This document shows positions 7,645 through 14,515 of a DNA stretch of 64,000 nt, one piece after another. Both the position numbers and the translations under genes were made by a program. The stretch covers positions 62,001 through 126,000 of the forward strand of contig NZ_JBMPGS010000001.1 of NCBI RefSeq assembly GCF_049680855.1. Reading direction: 5' to 3'. Source of the stretch: Salinimicrobium sp049680855. Its GTDB lineage: Bacteria > Bacteroidota > Bacteroidia > Flavobacteriales > Flavobacteriaceae. Numbering within the stretch: position 1 is the first letter of the stretch; each line of letters begins with the position of its first letter. The notes under the pieces were generated by a model, which made no database searches, had not been told where the DNA came from, and saw only the letters and a program-made list of their open reading frames with translations.

Positions 7645-7974
7645 TTATTCTGCTTCGGAAGGATCCCAGAAAAGCGATTTAAATGCAACAACTTTATCGT
7701 CCCTGATCTCAACCCCTTCTTCTTCCAGCAGTTGCTGCATGACGTAGGTTCCCGGGAAATGATGTTTCCCGGTGAGCAAACCATTCCGATTTACCACCCG
7801 GTGCGCGGGAATATCCTCCATTTTTGAAGCCGAATTCATGGCCCAGCCCACCATCCTGGAACTTCCAGAAGCTCCCAAAAACCTGGCGATAGCACCATAA
7901 CTCGTCACTCTTCCTTCAGGAATTTGGCGCACAACTGCATAGACTCTTTCAAAAAAGCTTTCAGATTCAGCCAT
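7645..7974 (-). CDS. Alkyltransferase-like protein (MGMT fold, no catalytic Cys)
   Basis: A 109-residue member of the O6-alkylguanine-DNA alkyltransferase fold. The helix-turn-helix and arginine-finger segment is present (VTSYGAIARFLGASGSSRMVGWAM), but the active-site motif PCHRV reads PAHRV, with Ala at residue 57. Proteins of this class (ATL) bind alkylated guanine without repairing it and hand it to nucleotide excision repair. It overlaps the lysE-like gene by 8 nt and is last in the trmB operon. The N-terminal domain of full-length Ogt is absent, as usual for ATLs. Confidence 0.88.
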   Translation of the reverse strand: MAESESFFERVYAVVRQIPEGRVTSYGAIARFLGASGSSRMVGWAMNSASKMEDIPAHRVVNRNGLLTGKHHFPGTYVMQQLLEEEGVEIRDDKVVAFKSLFWDPSEAE

Positions 7975-8590
7975 AAAAGATTCTAAAGAGGGTGATCACC
8001 ACCAGTACCAGCATTAAAATGGCCATGAAATAATTGGAATAACGAGAGAAGTAAGTGGCTTTTTCTTCAATTCTAATAAAGAACATCACATATAGGTAGA
8101 GCGTCGAAAAAGTACCAAGGGAAGCCGCTATAACAAATAATAAAATCTGAATGTTGTGGTAATCAACTTTTCCACTAACATTTAACGCCGCTCCAAGCGC
8201 ACAAAAATAGGGTATGGGAAAGACGTTGAGCGCAGAAACCGCCATTCCTTTTATAATGCTTCGCATTCCTGTAGTGTCCTCAACTTTAACTTCCTTCTTT
8301 TTCCTTTGCGCCATAACAAAGAAATAAACAGCCATAAGGATAAAAATGACAAGGCCGGTACGTAGAAGAATATTGTGGACGTAAGGATTATTAAAAATGT
8401 ATTTAGCCAGTAAAATAGCTATAAAAGCCTGGATGAGCACAATGAAGGATGCACCACTGGCAAAATACATTCCATTGCGTTTTCCTTTTTGCACACAGGT
8501 TTTAGCCACGCTCATGTTAACAAGCCCCGGTGGCACTACTCCTAAAAGGGCAGCAAAATAAGTGATAAGGAAAAGTTTCGTCTCTTCCAA
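7967..8590 (-). CDS. LysE/RhtB-family exporter
   Basis: A 207-residue inner-membrane protein with about six hydrophobic segments. The N-terminus LLGVVPPGLVNMSVAKTCVQKG matches the LysE translocator signature, in which the Pro-Gly-Pro region lies in the first helix. Family members export amino acids or related small metabolites; the substrate is not readable. It begins 6 nt after trmB and overlaps the ATL gene by 8 nt, so the three are one operon although the functions look unrelated. Confidence 0.8.
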   Translation of the reverse strand: MEETKLFLITYFAALLGVVPPGLVNMSVAKTCVQKGKRNGMYFASGASFIVLIQAFIAILLAKYIFNNPYVHNILLRTGLVIFILMAVYFFVMAQRKKKEVKVEDTTGMRSIIKGMAVSALNVFPIPYFCALGAALNVSGKVDYHNIQILLFVIAASLGTFSTLYLYVMFFIRIEEKATYFSRYSNYFMAILMLVLVVITLFRIFYG

Positions 8591-8596
8591 AAGTGG

Positions 8597-9271
8597 CTAT
8601 TTTATCCTAAATCTCACGAAAGTTATTCTTTTTCCCTGTTCAAGATACTGTTTTTCGTAAAAAGTTTGAATTCCAACTACTTCTTTTGGAGAATATTCAT
8701 TCTTGTAGACATCATGATTAGCATGAAGAATTTCATGACCTTCGCCATGTAGCAACCCTAAGGTGTAACCGTGCATGAATTCACTGTCGGTTTTGAGATT
8801 CACCGCTCCGTCTGGTTTGAGTATCTTTTTGTACTTCTGAAGAAATTCAGAATTTGTGAGCCTGTGCTTTGTTCTTTTGTACTTTATTTGTGGATCTGGG
8901 AAAGTAATCCATATCTCGTCTACTTCATTTTCAGCAAAAAGGTAATCTACCAATTCAATCTGGCTCCGTATAAAAGCAACGTTGGAAAGTTCCTCCTCCA
9001 AAGCAGTTTTTGCACCTCTCCAAAAGCGGGCACCTTTGATATCTATTCCAATAAAGTTTTTTTGCGGGTAAGCCTGGGCAAGACCAACGCTGTATTCGCC
9101 TTTTCCACAGCCCAATTCCAAAACCAGCGGATTGTCATTTTTAAAGAATTCCTTGTTCCAATTCCCCTTGAATTGAAAACCTTCCCCTACAACTTCTTCC
9201 CGAGATGGCTGAATGACATTTTCAAAAGTCTCGTTCTCTCTAAATCTCTTAAGTTTATTCTTACTTCCCAC
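8597..9271 (-). CDS. trmB: tRNA (guanine(46)-N7)-methyltransferase
   Basis: TrmB forms m7G46 in the tRNA variable loop. The SAM motif LELGCGKGEYSVGLAQ, the FIGIDIKGARFWRGA segment and the catalytic-region WITFPDPQIKYKRTKHRL are all present. I choose the GTG at 9269-9271 because orthologues start M-GSKNKLKRFRENETFENV. An in-frame ATG at 9325 would add 18 residues (LFLKISTGRF...) not seen in the family. A TATCTTTG box at 9361-9368 fits either start. It leads the operon with lysE-like and ATL genes. Confidence 0.9.
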   Translation of the reverse strand: MGSKNKLKRFRENETFENVIQPSREEVVGEGFQFKGNWNKEFFKNDNPLVLELGCGKGEYSVGLAQAYPQKNFIGIDIKGARFWRGAKTALEEELSNVAFIRSQIELVDYLFAENEVDEIWITFPDPQIKYKRTKHRLTNSEFLQKYKKILKPDGAVNLKTDSEFMHGYTLGLLHGEGHEILHANHDVYKNEYSPKEVVGIQTFYEKQYLEQGKRITFVRFRIK

Positions 9272-9360
9272 GGAAATACCTGATTTTGGATTAAATCTTC
9301 CTGTTGAAATTTTCAGAAAAAGCACAATTGCTTTCCCACATCAACAGGATTTATAACCGG

Positions 9361-9368
9361 CAAAGATA
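9361..9368 (-). promoter_or_regulatory. -7 box TATCTTTG of the trmB operon
   Basis: Exact TAnnTTTG match on the minus strand, 90 nt before the chosen GTG start of trmB. Confidence 0.55.
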
Positions 9369-9462
9369 CAGAAATAGCTGAAAAGGGCATCTAATGGTCT
9401 CTTTGGAATTCTCCAGAAGCAGACAACATTATTTGTTAGCAAAAGAAAAAATTACTTTTTGA

Positions 9463-9645
9463 TCATATTGGACAAAAAGCTAAACAAAAAAGATCATATT
9501 TAAGTTGAGCCCAAAGAATAAGAAGGAACAAAAAGAGAAAGAATAAAATTAAAAATATTGTAGGTGAGTCCTTCAGGAGTCGATCCCAGCTGAAGAAAGA
9601 ACTGTGTTGTTGCCTATAATCAGGCTCACTTCTGTAGTTGATCAT
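9463..9645 (-). CDS. Possible 60-residue single-pass membrane protein
   Basis: An ATG-started 60-codon frame with a polar N-terminus (about 28 residues, NYRSEPDYRQQHSSFF...) followed by a roughly 20-residue run of Leu/Phe/Ile that could span the membrane, then a short tail with two Cys. The leader is AT-rich as expected for a Bacteroidota start, but I see no -7 box and do not recognise the protein. It may be real or a chance frame in an otherwise gene-free 550-bp stretch. Confidence 0.3.
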   Translation of the reverse strand: MINYRSEPDYRQQHSSFFSWDRLLKDSPTIFLILFFLFLFLLILWAQLKYDLFCLAFCPI

Positions 9646-9868
9646 ATTTTTAAAATTAACACTTAAACCAGCATTTGTGGCTTTTTGGTATAAGCTGTAA
9701 ACTTAGTTCCATTTTTTGCTCGTCATTACTTCTATACAAATAACGATTACCGTTAAACGGTTTATTATCCACTAACTTATTTTTAATCAATATTTTAAAT
9801 GCAATGTTGATTACTTTAAATTAATGGTTTGATGAAGTAGGGGAAAAACCACTTCTTTTTCAAGCTCT
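9646..9868. other. AT-rich intergenic stretch
   Basis: No convincing gene. It holds a perfect dyad ACCGTT-a-AACGGT at 9749-9761 and several TAAC tetramers (9741, 9773) too irregular to call a regulator array. Otherwise I see nothing in it. Confidence 0.4.
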
Positions 9869-9876
9869 TATATTTG
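9869..9876 (+). promoter_or_regulatory. -7 box TATATTTG of the glycosyltransferase
   Basis: Exact TAnnTTTG match ending only 4 nt before the ATG at 9881. With the usual 4-7 nt spacing to the start site, the transcript would be leaderless or nearly so. Confidence 0.6.
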
Positions 9877-9880
9877 CAGC

Positions 9881-10939
9881 ATGGAGAAAAAGAAAATCCT
9901 GGTTTGCGTGATGAACTGGGGCCTGGGCCATGCCGCACGTTGCATTCCAATTATTAGCGCACTCGAGAAAGAGGGCTTTCAGCCTTTATTAGCTTCAGAT
10001 GGAGCGGCCCTTTCTTTACTCCGAAAGGAATTTCCCCATCTTCCTTATTTTGAATTACCTTCCTATAATATCAGGTATGCTCAGAATCCAAAAATGCTGA
10101 AATGGAAGCTCATTTTTGATACTCCCCACATTCTACGCACTATTCGAGCTGAAAAGAAAATGATCCATAAACTTGTGGAGGAGGAAAATATTAGCGGGAT
10201 TATCTCAGACAACCGCTTTGGCACCTATTCTAAAAAAGTGAAGAGTGTTTTTATAACGCACCAACTTACAGTTTTATCGGGAAAAACCACATTTTTGAGT
10301 AGCAGGATACATCAAAGTTACATCAGGAAATTTGATGAATGCTGGGTACCTGATGCACCCGGAGAAAAGAATCTAAGCGGAATCCTGGGACACCCGATAA
10401 AAAAGCCATACAATGTGAAATATATAGGTGCTCTCAGCAGGTTCAGAAAAAGGGAACTTCCTATAAAATATGATTACCTTATAGTACTCTCTGGCCCCGA
10501 ACCGCAGCGTACGATGCTTCAGAATATCCTGTTTAAGGCTTTCAGAAAAACCACGCAACAAATCTATATTATTAGAGGTGTAATGGACGATGAAGAATTT
10601 ACTTGCCTGAATCCAAATGTAACCATCAGCAATTATTTATTTGGGGAAGAACTTGAAGAAGTCATTAACAGCAGCAGGCAGATTATTTCTCGTTCGGGAT
10701 ACACTACTCTTATGGACCTGGCAAAGCTAGAAAAAAGGGCTTTTTTTATTCCTACTCCCGGGCAACCTGAACAGGAATATCTTGCCGAACGTTTAAGAAA
10801 TTTAGGTCTTGCAGCCTACTGTAAGCAAGATGAATTTGATTTATCGTTGCTGGATCACCAAGAAGAATTTTCAGGATTAAGCGAGTTCGAATTCACTCCC
10901 GGCATTCGCGACCTTTTTACTCTTTTCGAGAGTAAATGA
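9881..10939 (+). CDS. GT-B-fold glycosyltransferase (MurG-like, family 28 type)
   Basis: 352 residues. The N-terminus KILVCVMNWGLGHAARCIPI is the Gly-rich acceptor-side loop of GT-B enzymes such as MurG, and the C-terminal half carries the donor-site pattern (RSGYTTLMDLAKLEKRAFF, then PGQPEQEYLAERL). No signal peptide is present, so it is cytoplasmic or membrane-peripheral. Substrate is not readable; a lipid or peptidoglycan-like acceptor is only a guess. Its last 63 nt overlap the convergent histidine kinase gene. Confidence 0.75.
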   Translation: MEKKKILVCVMNWGLGHAARCIPIISALEKEGFQPLLASDGAALSLLRKEFPHLPYFELPSYNIRYAQNPKMLKWKLIFDTPHILRTIRAEKKMIHKLVEEENISGIISDNRFGTYSKKVKSVFITHQLTVLSGKTTFLSSRIHQSYIRKFDECWVPDAPGEKNLSGILGHPIKKPYNVKYIGALSRFRKRELPIKYDYLIVLSGPEPQRTMLQNILFKAFRKTTQQIYIIRGVMDDEEFTCLNPNVTISNYLFGEELEEVINSSRQIISRSGYTTLMDLAKLEKRAFFIPTPGQPEQEYLAERLRNLGLAAYCKQDEFDLSLLDHQEEFSGLSEFEFTPGIRDLFTLFESK

Positions 10940-11953
10940 AAATTCACTTCCCACGCCATGAACGCTCTCCACAAAGATTTTTTCTTCGTGGGCTTCAAGA
11001 ATGTGCTTCACGATAGATAACCCAAGACCAGAACCACCCTCCTTCCTGGAACCGCTTTTATCTACCCGAAAAAACCGTTCAAAAAGCCGCGGAATGTGCT
11101 TTTTTTCAATTCCTTCTCCGTTGTCGGATACCTTGACAATAATCTTATTCTTCTTGTAATCGGAGAGGTTTACCTCGGTAGTACCATCGTTCTTTCCATA
11201 CTTGATGGAGTTCACCACAAGGTTTGTGAGCACCTGCTGTATTCTTTCAATATCTCCAAACACCCACACCGGCTCATAATCTGTGTCGAACGTAAGTGTA
11301 ATATTTTTTTTAGAGGCTTTCATTTCAAGCAGATCAAAAACACCCTGCACCACTTCAACCATGTCAAAATTCTGCATTTTAAGGTGCAGATCGCCGGTTT
11401 CAAGCTTTGTGATCATGTCGAGATCCTTTACAATGTAAATAAGGCGATCGACCCCTTTTGCGGCGCGGTTAAGGTATTTTTTACGCACCGCCTTATCCTT
11501 CATTGCACCATCCAGCAGGGTTTCAATGTAGCCCTGAACGGTGAAAAGTGGTGTTTTTAATTCATGAGAAACATTTCCCATAAATTCTTTTCTGTAGGTT
11601 TCCCGTATTTGGAGCGCTTCAATTTCCATTTTTTTACCTTCTGCAAATTTCTCCACTTCCCGGGTGAGCGTAGCCATATCTGAAGTGACCTGCCCGGGCC
11701 TCAGAGTTGTGGCATCCAGAAGGCGTACATTGTTGTAAATCTTCTTAATATTTTTGTAGATAAAATGCTCTACCCGGTATTGAATTATAAAAAACGAAAA
11801 GGTAAAACATAAGAGGGCATAACTAAGAACAAAATACCACTCTAGCGCATTGGCGAAATAAAGAAATATGGCTGATATCAATGTCAAGAAAACACTGATA
11901 TAAAAAGAAGTTTTTACTGCAAACTTATAAGAACGCTTAAAACTCTTCGCCAT
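10877..11953 (-). CDS. Sensor histidine kinase, PhoR type
   Basis: 358 residues. Two hydrophobic segments (about 15-33 and 38-57) anchor it in the inner membrane with almost no periplasmic loop, then a HisKA domain with His130 in the H-box (VSHELKTPLF) and a HATPase domain with N-box (LVNSIKYG), DNGEGI, FERFFRVDKS and GGSGLGLSIV. It overlaps the response regulator by one nucleotide (TAATG), so the pair is translationally coupled. The compact membrane part suggests it senses through a partner, as E. coli PhoR does. Signal inferred, not shown. Confidence 0.85.
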   Translation of the reverse strand: MAKSFKRSYKFAVKTSFYISVFLTLISAIFLYFANALEWYFVLSYALLCFTFSFFIIQYRVEHFIYKNIKKIYNNVRLLDATTLRPGQVTSDMATLTREVEKFAEGKKMEIEALQIRETYRKEFMGNVSHELKTPLFTVQGYIETLLDGAMKDKAVRKKYLNRAAKGVDRLIYIVKDLDMITKLETGDLHLKMQNFDMVEVVQGVFDLLEMKASKKNITLTFDTDYEPVWVFGDIERIQQVLTNLVVNSIKYGKNDGTTEVNLSDYKKNKIIVKVSDNGEGIEKKHIPRLFERFFRVDKSGSRKEGGSGLGLSIVKHILEAHEEKIFVESVHGVGSEFSFTLEKSKKVANAGSEFELA

Positions 11954-12636
11954 TAAATCACCAGCTTATATCCCACACCTTTTACTGTTTGAAAACTTTC
12001 ATCCCCAATTTTTTCCCGGAGTTTTCTTATATGCACATCAATAGTTCTTCCTCCCACAACCACTTCATTACCCCAAATCTTATCCAGGATCTCTTCTCTT
12101 TTGAAAACTCTACCCGGTTGTGAAGCCAGGAGCGAAAGCAATTCAAATTCCTTACGGGGTAACATGTATTCCTGATCATTTTTAAAGATCTTGTATTCAT
12201 CTCTATTGATCACCAAATCACCAACTTCAATGATGCTGGAATCACCTTCAGTATCTTTAAATCGGCGTAACAAGGCTTTCACCTTACTAATAAGAATTTT
12301 TGGTTTAATAGGCTTGGTGATGTAATCATCTGCCCCGGCGTCAAAACCTGCCATTTGGGAATAATCTTCACCACGTGCTGTTAAAAAGGTAATAACCGAT
12401 TCACTAAGGGAGGGAACTTTCCTTATTTGTTCACAAGCTTCAATGCCGTCCATTTCGGGCATCATAACATCAAGAATAATAAGCTGCGGGTTGTGCTTTT
12501 TAGCAAGCTTTACTGCTTCCAGACCGTTTTCGCCGGTTATGACATTATAGCCTTCCGAAGAAAGGTTGTAGCCTACGATTTCAAGAATATCCGGTTCGTC
12601 GTCAACGAGGAGGATACAAATATCTTTTTTCTTCAT
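11953..12636 (-). CDS. PhoB/OmpR-family response regulator
   Basis: 227 residues: REC domain (acidic VDDEP at 11-15, phospho-acceptor Asp56 in LDVMMP, Thr87-region FLTARGE, Lys in YITKPIKP) and a C-terminal winged helix (PGRVFKREEILDKIWG, GGRTIDVHIRKLREKIG, VKGVGYKL). It is the first gene of the operon, coupled to the kinase. TTAACC/ATAACC/CTAACA hexamers and a near-consensus -7 (TATCTTTA, 12675-12682) lie upstream, so autoregulation is plausible. Closest in type to PhoB/PhoP. Confidence 0.9.
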   Translation of the reverse strand: MKKKDICILLVDDEPDILEIVGYNLSSEGYNVITGENGLEAVKLAKKHNPQLIILDVMMPEMDGIEACEQIRKVPSLSESVITFLTARGEDYSQMAGFDAGADDYITKPIKPKILISKVKALLRRFKDTEGDSSIIEVGDLVINRDEYKIFKNDQEYMLPRKEFELLSLLASQPGRVFKREEILDKIWGNEVVVGGRTIDVHIRKLREKIGDESFQTVKGVGYKLVI

Positions 12637-12674
12637 TGCCTTTATAGCTATATTTATATAATATAGTGTAAATG

Positions 12675-12730
12675 TAAAGATAAAATTGTTTTAACCACCT
12701 CCTCTATTAATTCATAACCTTATCCTAACA
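12675..12730 (-). promoter_or_regulatory. Regulator promoter with TTAACA-like hexamers
   Basis: A near-consensus -7 box TATCTTTA (12675-12682, minus strand) is preceded by TTAACC at 12691-12696, ATAACC at 12714-12719 and CTAACA at 12725-12730 (plus-strand reading). The last two are 11 bp apart; the first is one base out of phase. Fits weak autoregulation. Confidence 0.4.
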
Positions 12731-12785
12731 CAACTGCTGCTATCAAGTGATCAGAAAAATGGCCTTTCCTCTAAAAAATAAGGCA

Positions 12786-12816
12786 CAAAAAAAGGTTGCC
12801 TGGCCGAGGCAACCTT
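12786..12816 (-). terminator. Strong minus-strand terminator with no adjacent gene
   Basis: AAGGTTGCC (12792-12800) pairs with GGCAACCTT (12808-12816); on the minus strand an 8-base U-run follows. The nearest minus-strand gene upstream of it stops 277 nt away at 13093. Confidence 0.8.
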
Positions 12817-13092
12817 CCATACATCTAAATCGACAAAAACTAAGATAATATGATTTATCTCAATGCACATTAAGAAGTTCAAAAATGTCATTTTTGAGTC
12901 CTAATCGCGTAAAGCAAAAGTTATCAAATTTTTAAATTGCTGTCAATGCTTTATAAGCCTAATGATATCAAATTTAAAAATGATCATTCTGAATTTTAAT
13001 CTCTACTCGAGAAGGATTCTTGTCAACTTCTACTTTGTCAGCTTTTCAAAAGTTCGTTATAAGGAAGTTCAAGAAATATCTTTCAGAAGATA
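12817..13092. other. AT-rich gap; long 3' UTR or small RNA
   Basis: No open frame with coding character on either strand. It holds a perfect palindrome at 12879-12897 and leads into the minus-strand terminator at 12786-12816, so either the MORN-protein mRNA has a long 3' tail or a separate small RNA is made here. Confidence 0.4.
12878..12898. repeat. Short palindromic repeat, best copy
   Basis: TCAAAAATG-t-CATTTTTGA, perfect 9-bp arms around one base. Related copies occur at 20006, 45265, 58322 and 60763 and, more degenerate, at 41095, 42023 and 45723. Confidence 0.6.
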
Positions 13093-13455
13093 TTAGTTAC
13101 TTACAAGATCGCCTTCGCTCGTCCAATGGTTTACAGATACGATTCTGCTTTCGTTGAAATCTACTTCAGAGAGAATTTCGTCATTCCAGAAAAACCATTT
13201 TCCTACTTTATCGCCCATGGCATATTTTCCAATAGCGGTTTTCTTACCGTTCATATCATAGGCTATCCATTCCCCATGAAGTTTTCCATCTTTGAACTGT
13301 CCTTCCTGAGCAATCTCTCCATTTTCATGATAAAAAACAGCTTCAATGATATCCCCCTTTTTCTGAAATTCCTTTTTAGTATCGTTTTGCTGGGCCATTA
13401 CTATACTTCCTGAGAGCATCAGAATCCCAACCATGAATGTTTTTATAGTTTTCAT
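13093..13455 (-). CDS. Secreted MORN-repeat (YwqK-like) protein
   Basis: 120 residues with a Sec signal peptide (FMVGILMLSGSIVMAQ, cleavage after about 21). The mature part has MORN_2-type repeats: YHENGEIAQEGQFKDGKLHGEW and then MNGKKTAIGKYAMGDKVGKWFFW. In Flavobacteriia such proteins are often misnamed adenylyltransferase or antitoxin; no enzymatic residues are visible and I call it only an envelope or secreted protein. A perfect TATATTTG -7 box with four 11-bp-phased TTAACA-like hexamers just upstream suggests control by the neighbouring PhoB-like regulator. Confidence 0.75.
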   Translation of the reverse strand: MKTIKTFMVGILMLSGSIVMAQQNDTKKEFQKKGDIIEAVFYHENGEIAQEGQFKDGKLHGEWIAYDMNGKKTAIGKYAMGDKVGKWFFWNDEILSEVDFNESRIVSVNHWTSEGDLVSN

Positions 13456-13482
13456 CTTCCATTTTCTTTAATGTCCTTATTC

Positions 13483-13490
13483 CAAATATA
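13483..13490 (-). promoter_or_regulatory. -7 box TATATTTG of the MORN-protein gene
   Basis: Exact consensus match on the minus strand, 28 nt before the ATG, directly next to the phased hexamers at 13499-13537. Confidence 0.65.
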
Positions 13491-13498
13491 AGAAAAAA

Positions 13499-13537
13499 TT
13501 TACTTACTCGAAACATTCACGTAACATTAAATTAACA
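13499..13537. promoter_or_regulatory. Four phased TTAACA-like hexamers (candidate Pho box)
   Basis: Plus-strand hexamers TTTACT (13499), GAAACA (13510), GTAACA (13521) and TTAACA (13532) start exactly 11 bp apart. The block begins 9 bp upstream of the -7 box of the minus-strand MORN gene. The pattern is that of a PhoP/PhoB-type direct-repeat site; binding is inferred. Confidence 0.55.
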
Positions 13538-13558
13538 TTGGAATTCTTGATATTCTGG

Positions 13559-14191
13559 TTATAAGGTTAAATCCTGTAGAAGGACTATAATAGAAGAGCA
13601 AATATACTCCACTCCTATAGCTATGACGATAAAACCTATAATTCTGGAAATGGCATTTATTCCGGAAGCTCCCAACAACCCCACAATGTAATGTGAGCAT
13701 CTTAACATTAAAAAAGTAACACCACAAACACTTATAATTGCACCAATTACCATGATTTTTTGATAAAAAAGGCCATATTCTTCATATAATCCAATTAATA
13801 ATGAGATAGAGCCGGGACCGGCCAGCATTGGAATTGCCAGAGGAGTGAGCGCTACAGAATCTCTTTGAAAAGCGTCATCTTTGACACGCTGTTTCTCCAT
13901 ACCCTTATGTTTGGAAAAAGAACCTGTAAGTAATGCAAAACCCGAGGTGGCAATAATTAATCCTCCCGCAATCTTTAAAGAGTTCAAACTAATTCCAAAA
14001 AAGTGCAGGATGTACCTCCCAGTAAAAAATGAAATTATAAGAATTACCATTACGTTGATAGCAGTAAAAAGTGAAATTTTTAAGCGCTCTCTCCCCGTGT
14101 GCTCCTGAGTAAGTCCCACAAAAATAGGAATGGTTCCCAGCGGATTAATTACCGAAAACAAAGCAGCGAAAACAAATATGAAAATATCCAT
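13559..14191 (-). CDS. MarC family membrane protein
   Basis: 210 residues, about six membrane helices. The first helix FVFAALFSVINPLGTIPIFVGLT carries the Asn-Pro-x-Gly motif of MarC, repeated in modified form in the second half (LTPLAIPMLAGPGSIS). MarC was once linked to multiple antibiotic resistance, a claim later withdrawn; its role remains unknown. It is separate from the MORN gene (103-nt gap holding that gene's promoter). TTAACA and ATAACC upstream at 14238-14253 are 10 bp apart and far from the start, so I do not count them as a regulator site. Confidence 0.88.
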   Translation of the reverse strand: MDIFIFVFAALFSVINPLGTIPIFVGLTQEHTGRERLKISLFTAINVMVILIISFFTGRYILHFFGISLNSLKIAGGLIIATSGFALLTGSFSKHKGMEKQRVKDDAFQRDSVALTPLAIPMLAGPGSISLLIGLYEEYGLFYQKIMVIGAIISVCGVTFLMLRCSHYIVGLLGASGINAISRIIGFIVIAIGVEYICSSIIVLLQDLTL

Positions 14192-14416
14192 GTTTTTTGT
14201 TGCAAAAATGCATCTGCTTATAGGTTCATAATGAAGATTAACATTAAATAACCTTTATAATATTCTGAAATAAAATTCTTTTGCTGCTTGCCCTTTTAAT
14301 TTCCTGCATTCCCCATTTTCATTTTTCAAATGCAGAAAAAAGAAATTGCTCATTTAGCTCGCCGAATTTCTTCATCCCCACAAGTAAAGGACAGTTCCTG
14401 CGCTTTGATTTAGCAG
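14192..14416. other. Divergent intergenic region, upstream half
   Basis: Lies between marC and the TonB receptor. A 27-codon frame from an ATG near 14332 has no support. Apart from the marC leader I see no clear element here; the regulatory array starts at 14417. Confidence 0.4.
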
Positions 14417-14477
14417 ATAACCTTAAGCTAACATTATCATCACAGAGCATTAATTTATAGTTAACCGCTTCTTTACA
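14417..14477 (+). promoter_or_regulatory. Six 11-bp-phased hexamers before the TonB receptor
   Basis: Hexamers start at 14417 ATAACC, 14428 CTAACA, 14439 ATCACA, 14450 TTAATT, 14461 TTAACC and 14472 TTTACA, each exactly 11 bp after the last. The array ends 9 bp before a TTATTTTG -7-like box (14487-14494). B. subtilis PhoP binds TTAACA-like repeats at this period (known); PhoB-like binding here is inferred from the adjacent two-component system. Confidence 0.6.
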
Positions 14478-14515
14478 CATGCGCCTTTATTTTGCGGCAG
14501 ACAATAACAGATAAT

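Noticed and set aside
9460..9648. GATCATATT three times in 190 bp (9461, 9492, 9640)
   Set aside because: Irregular spacing, no dyad arrangement with a promoter, and one copy is at the start of a doubtful frame; likely coincidence in AT-rich sequence.
14238..14253. TTAACA and ATAACC upstream of marC
   Set aside because: Spacing is 10 bp rather than 11, only two hexamers, and they lie far from the marC start, so not counted as a regulator site.
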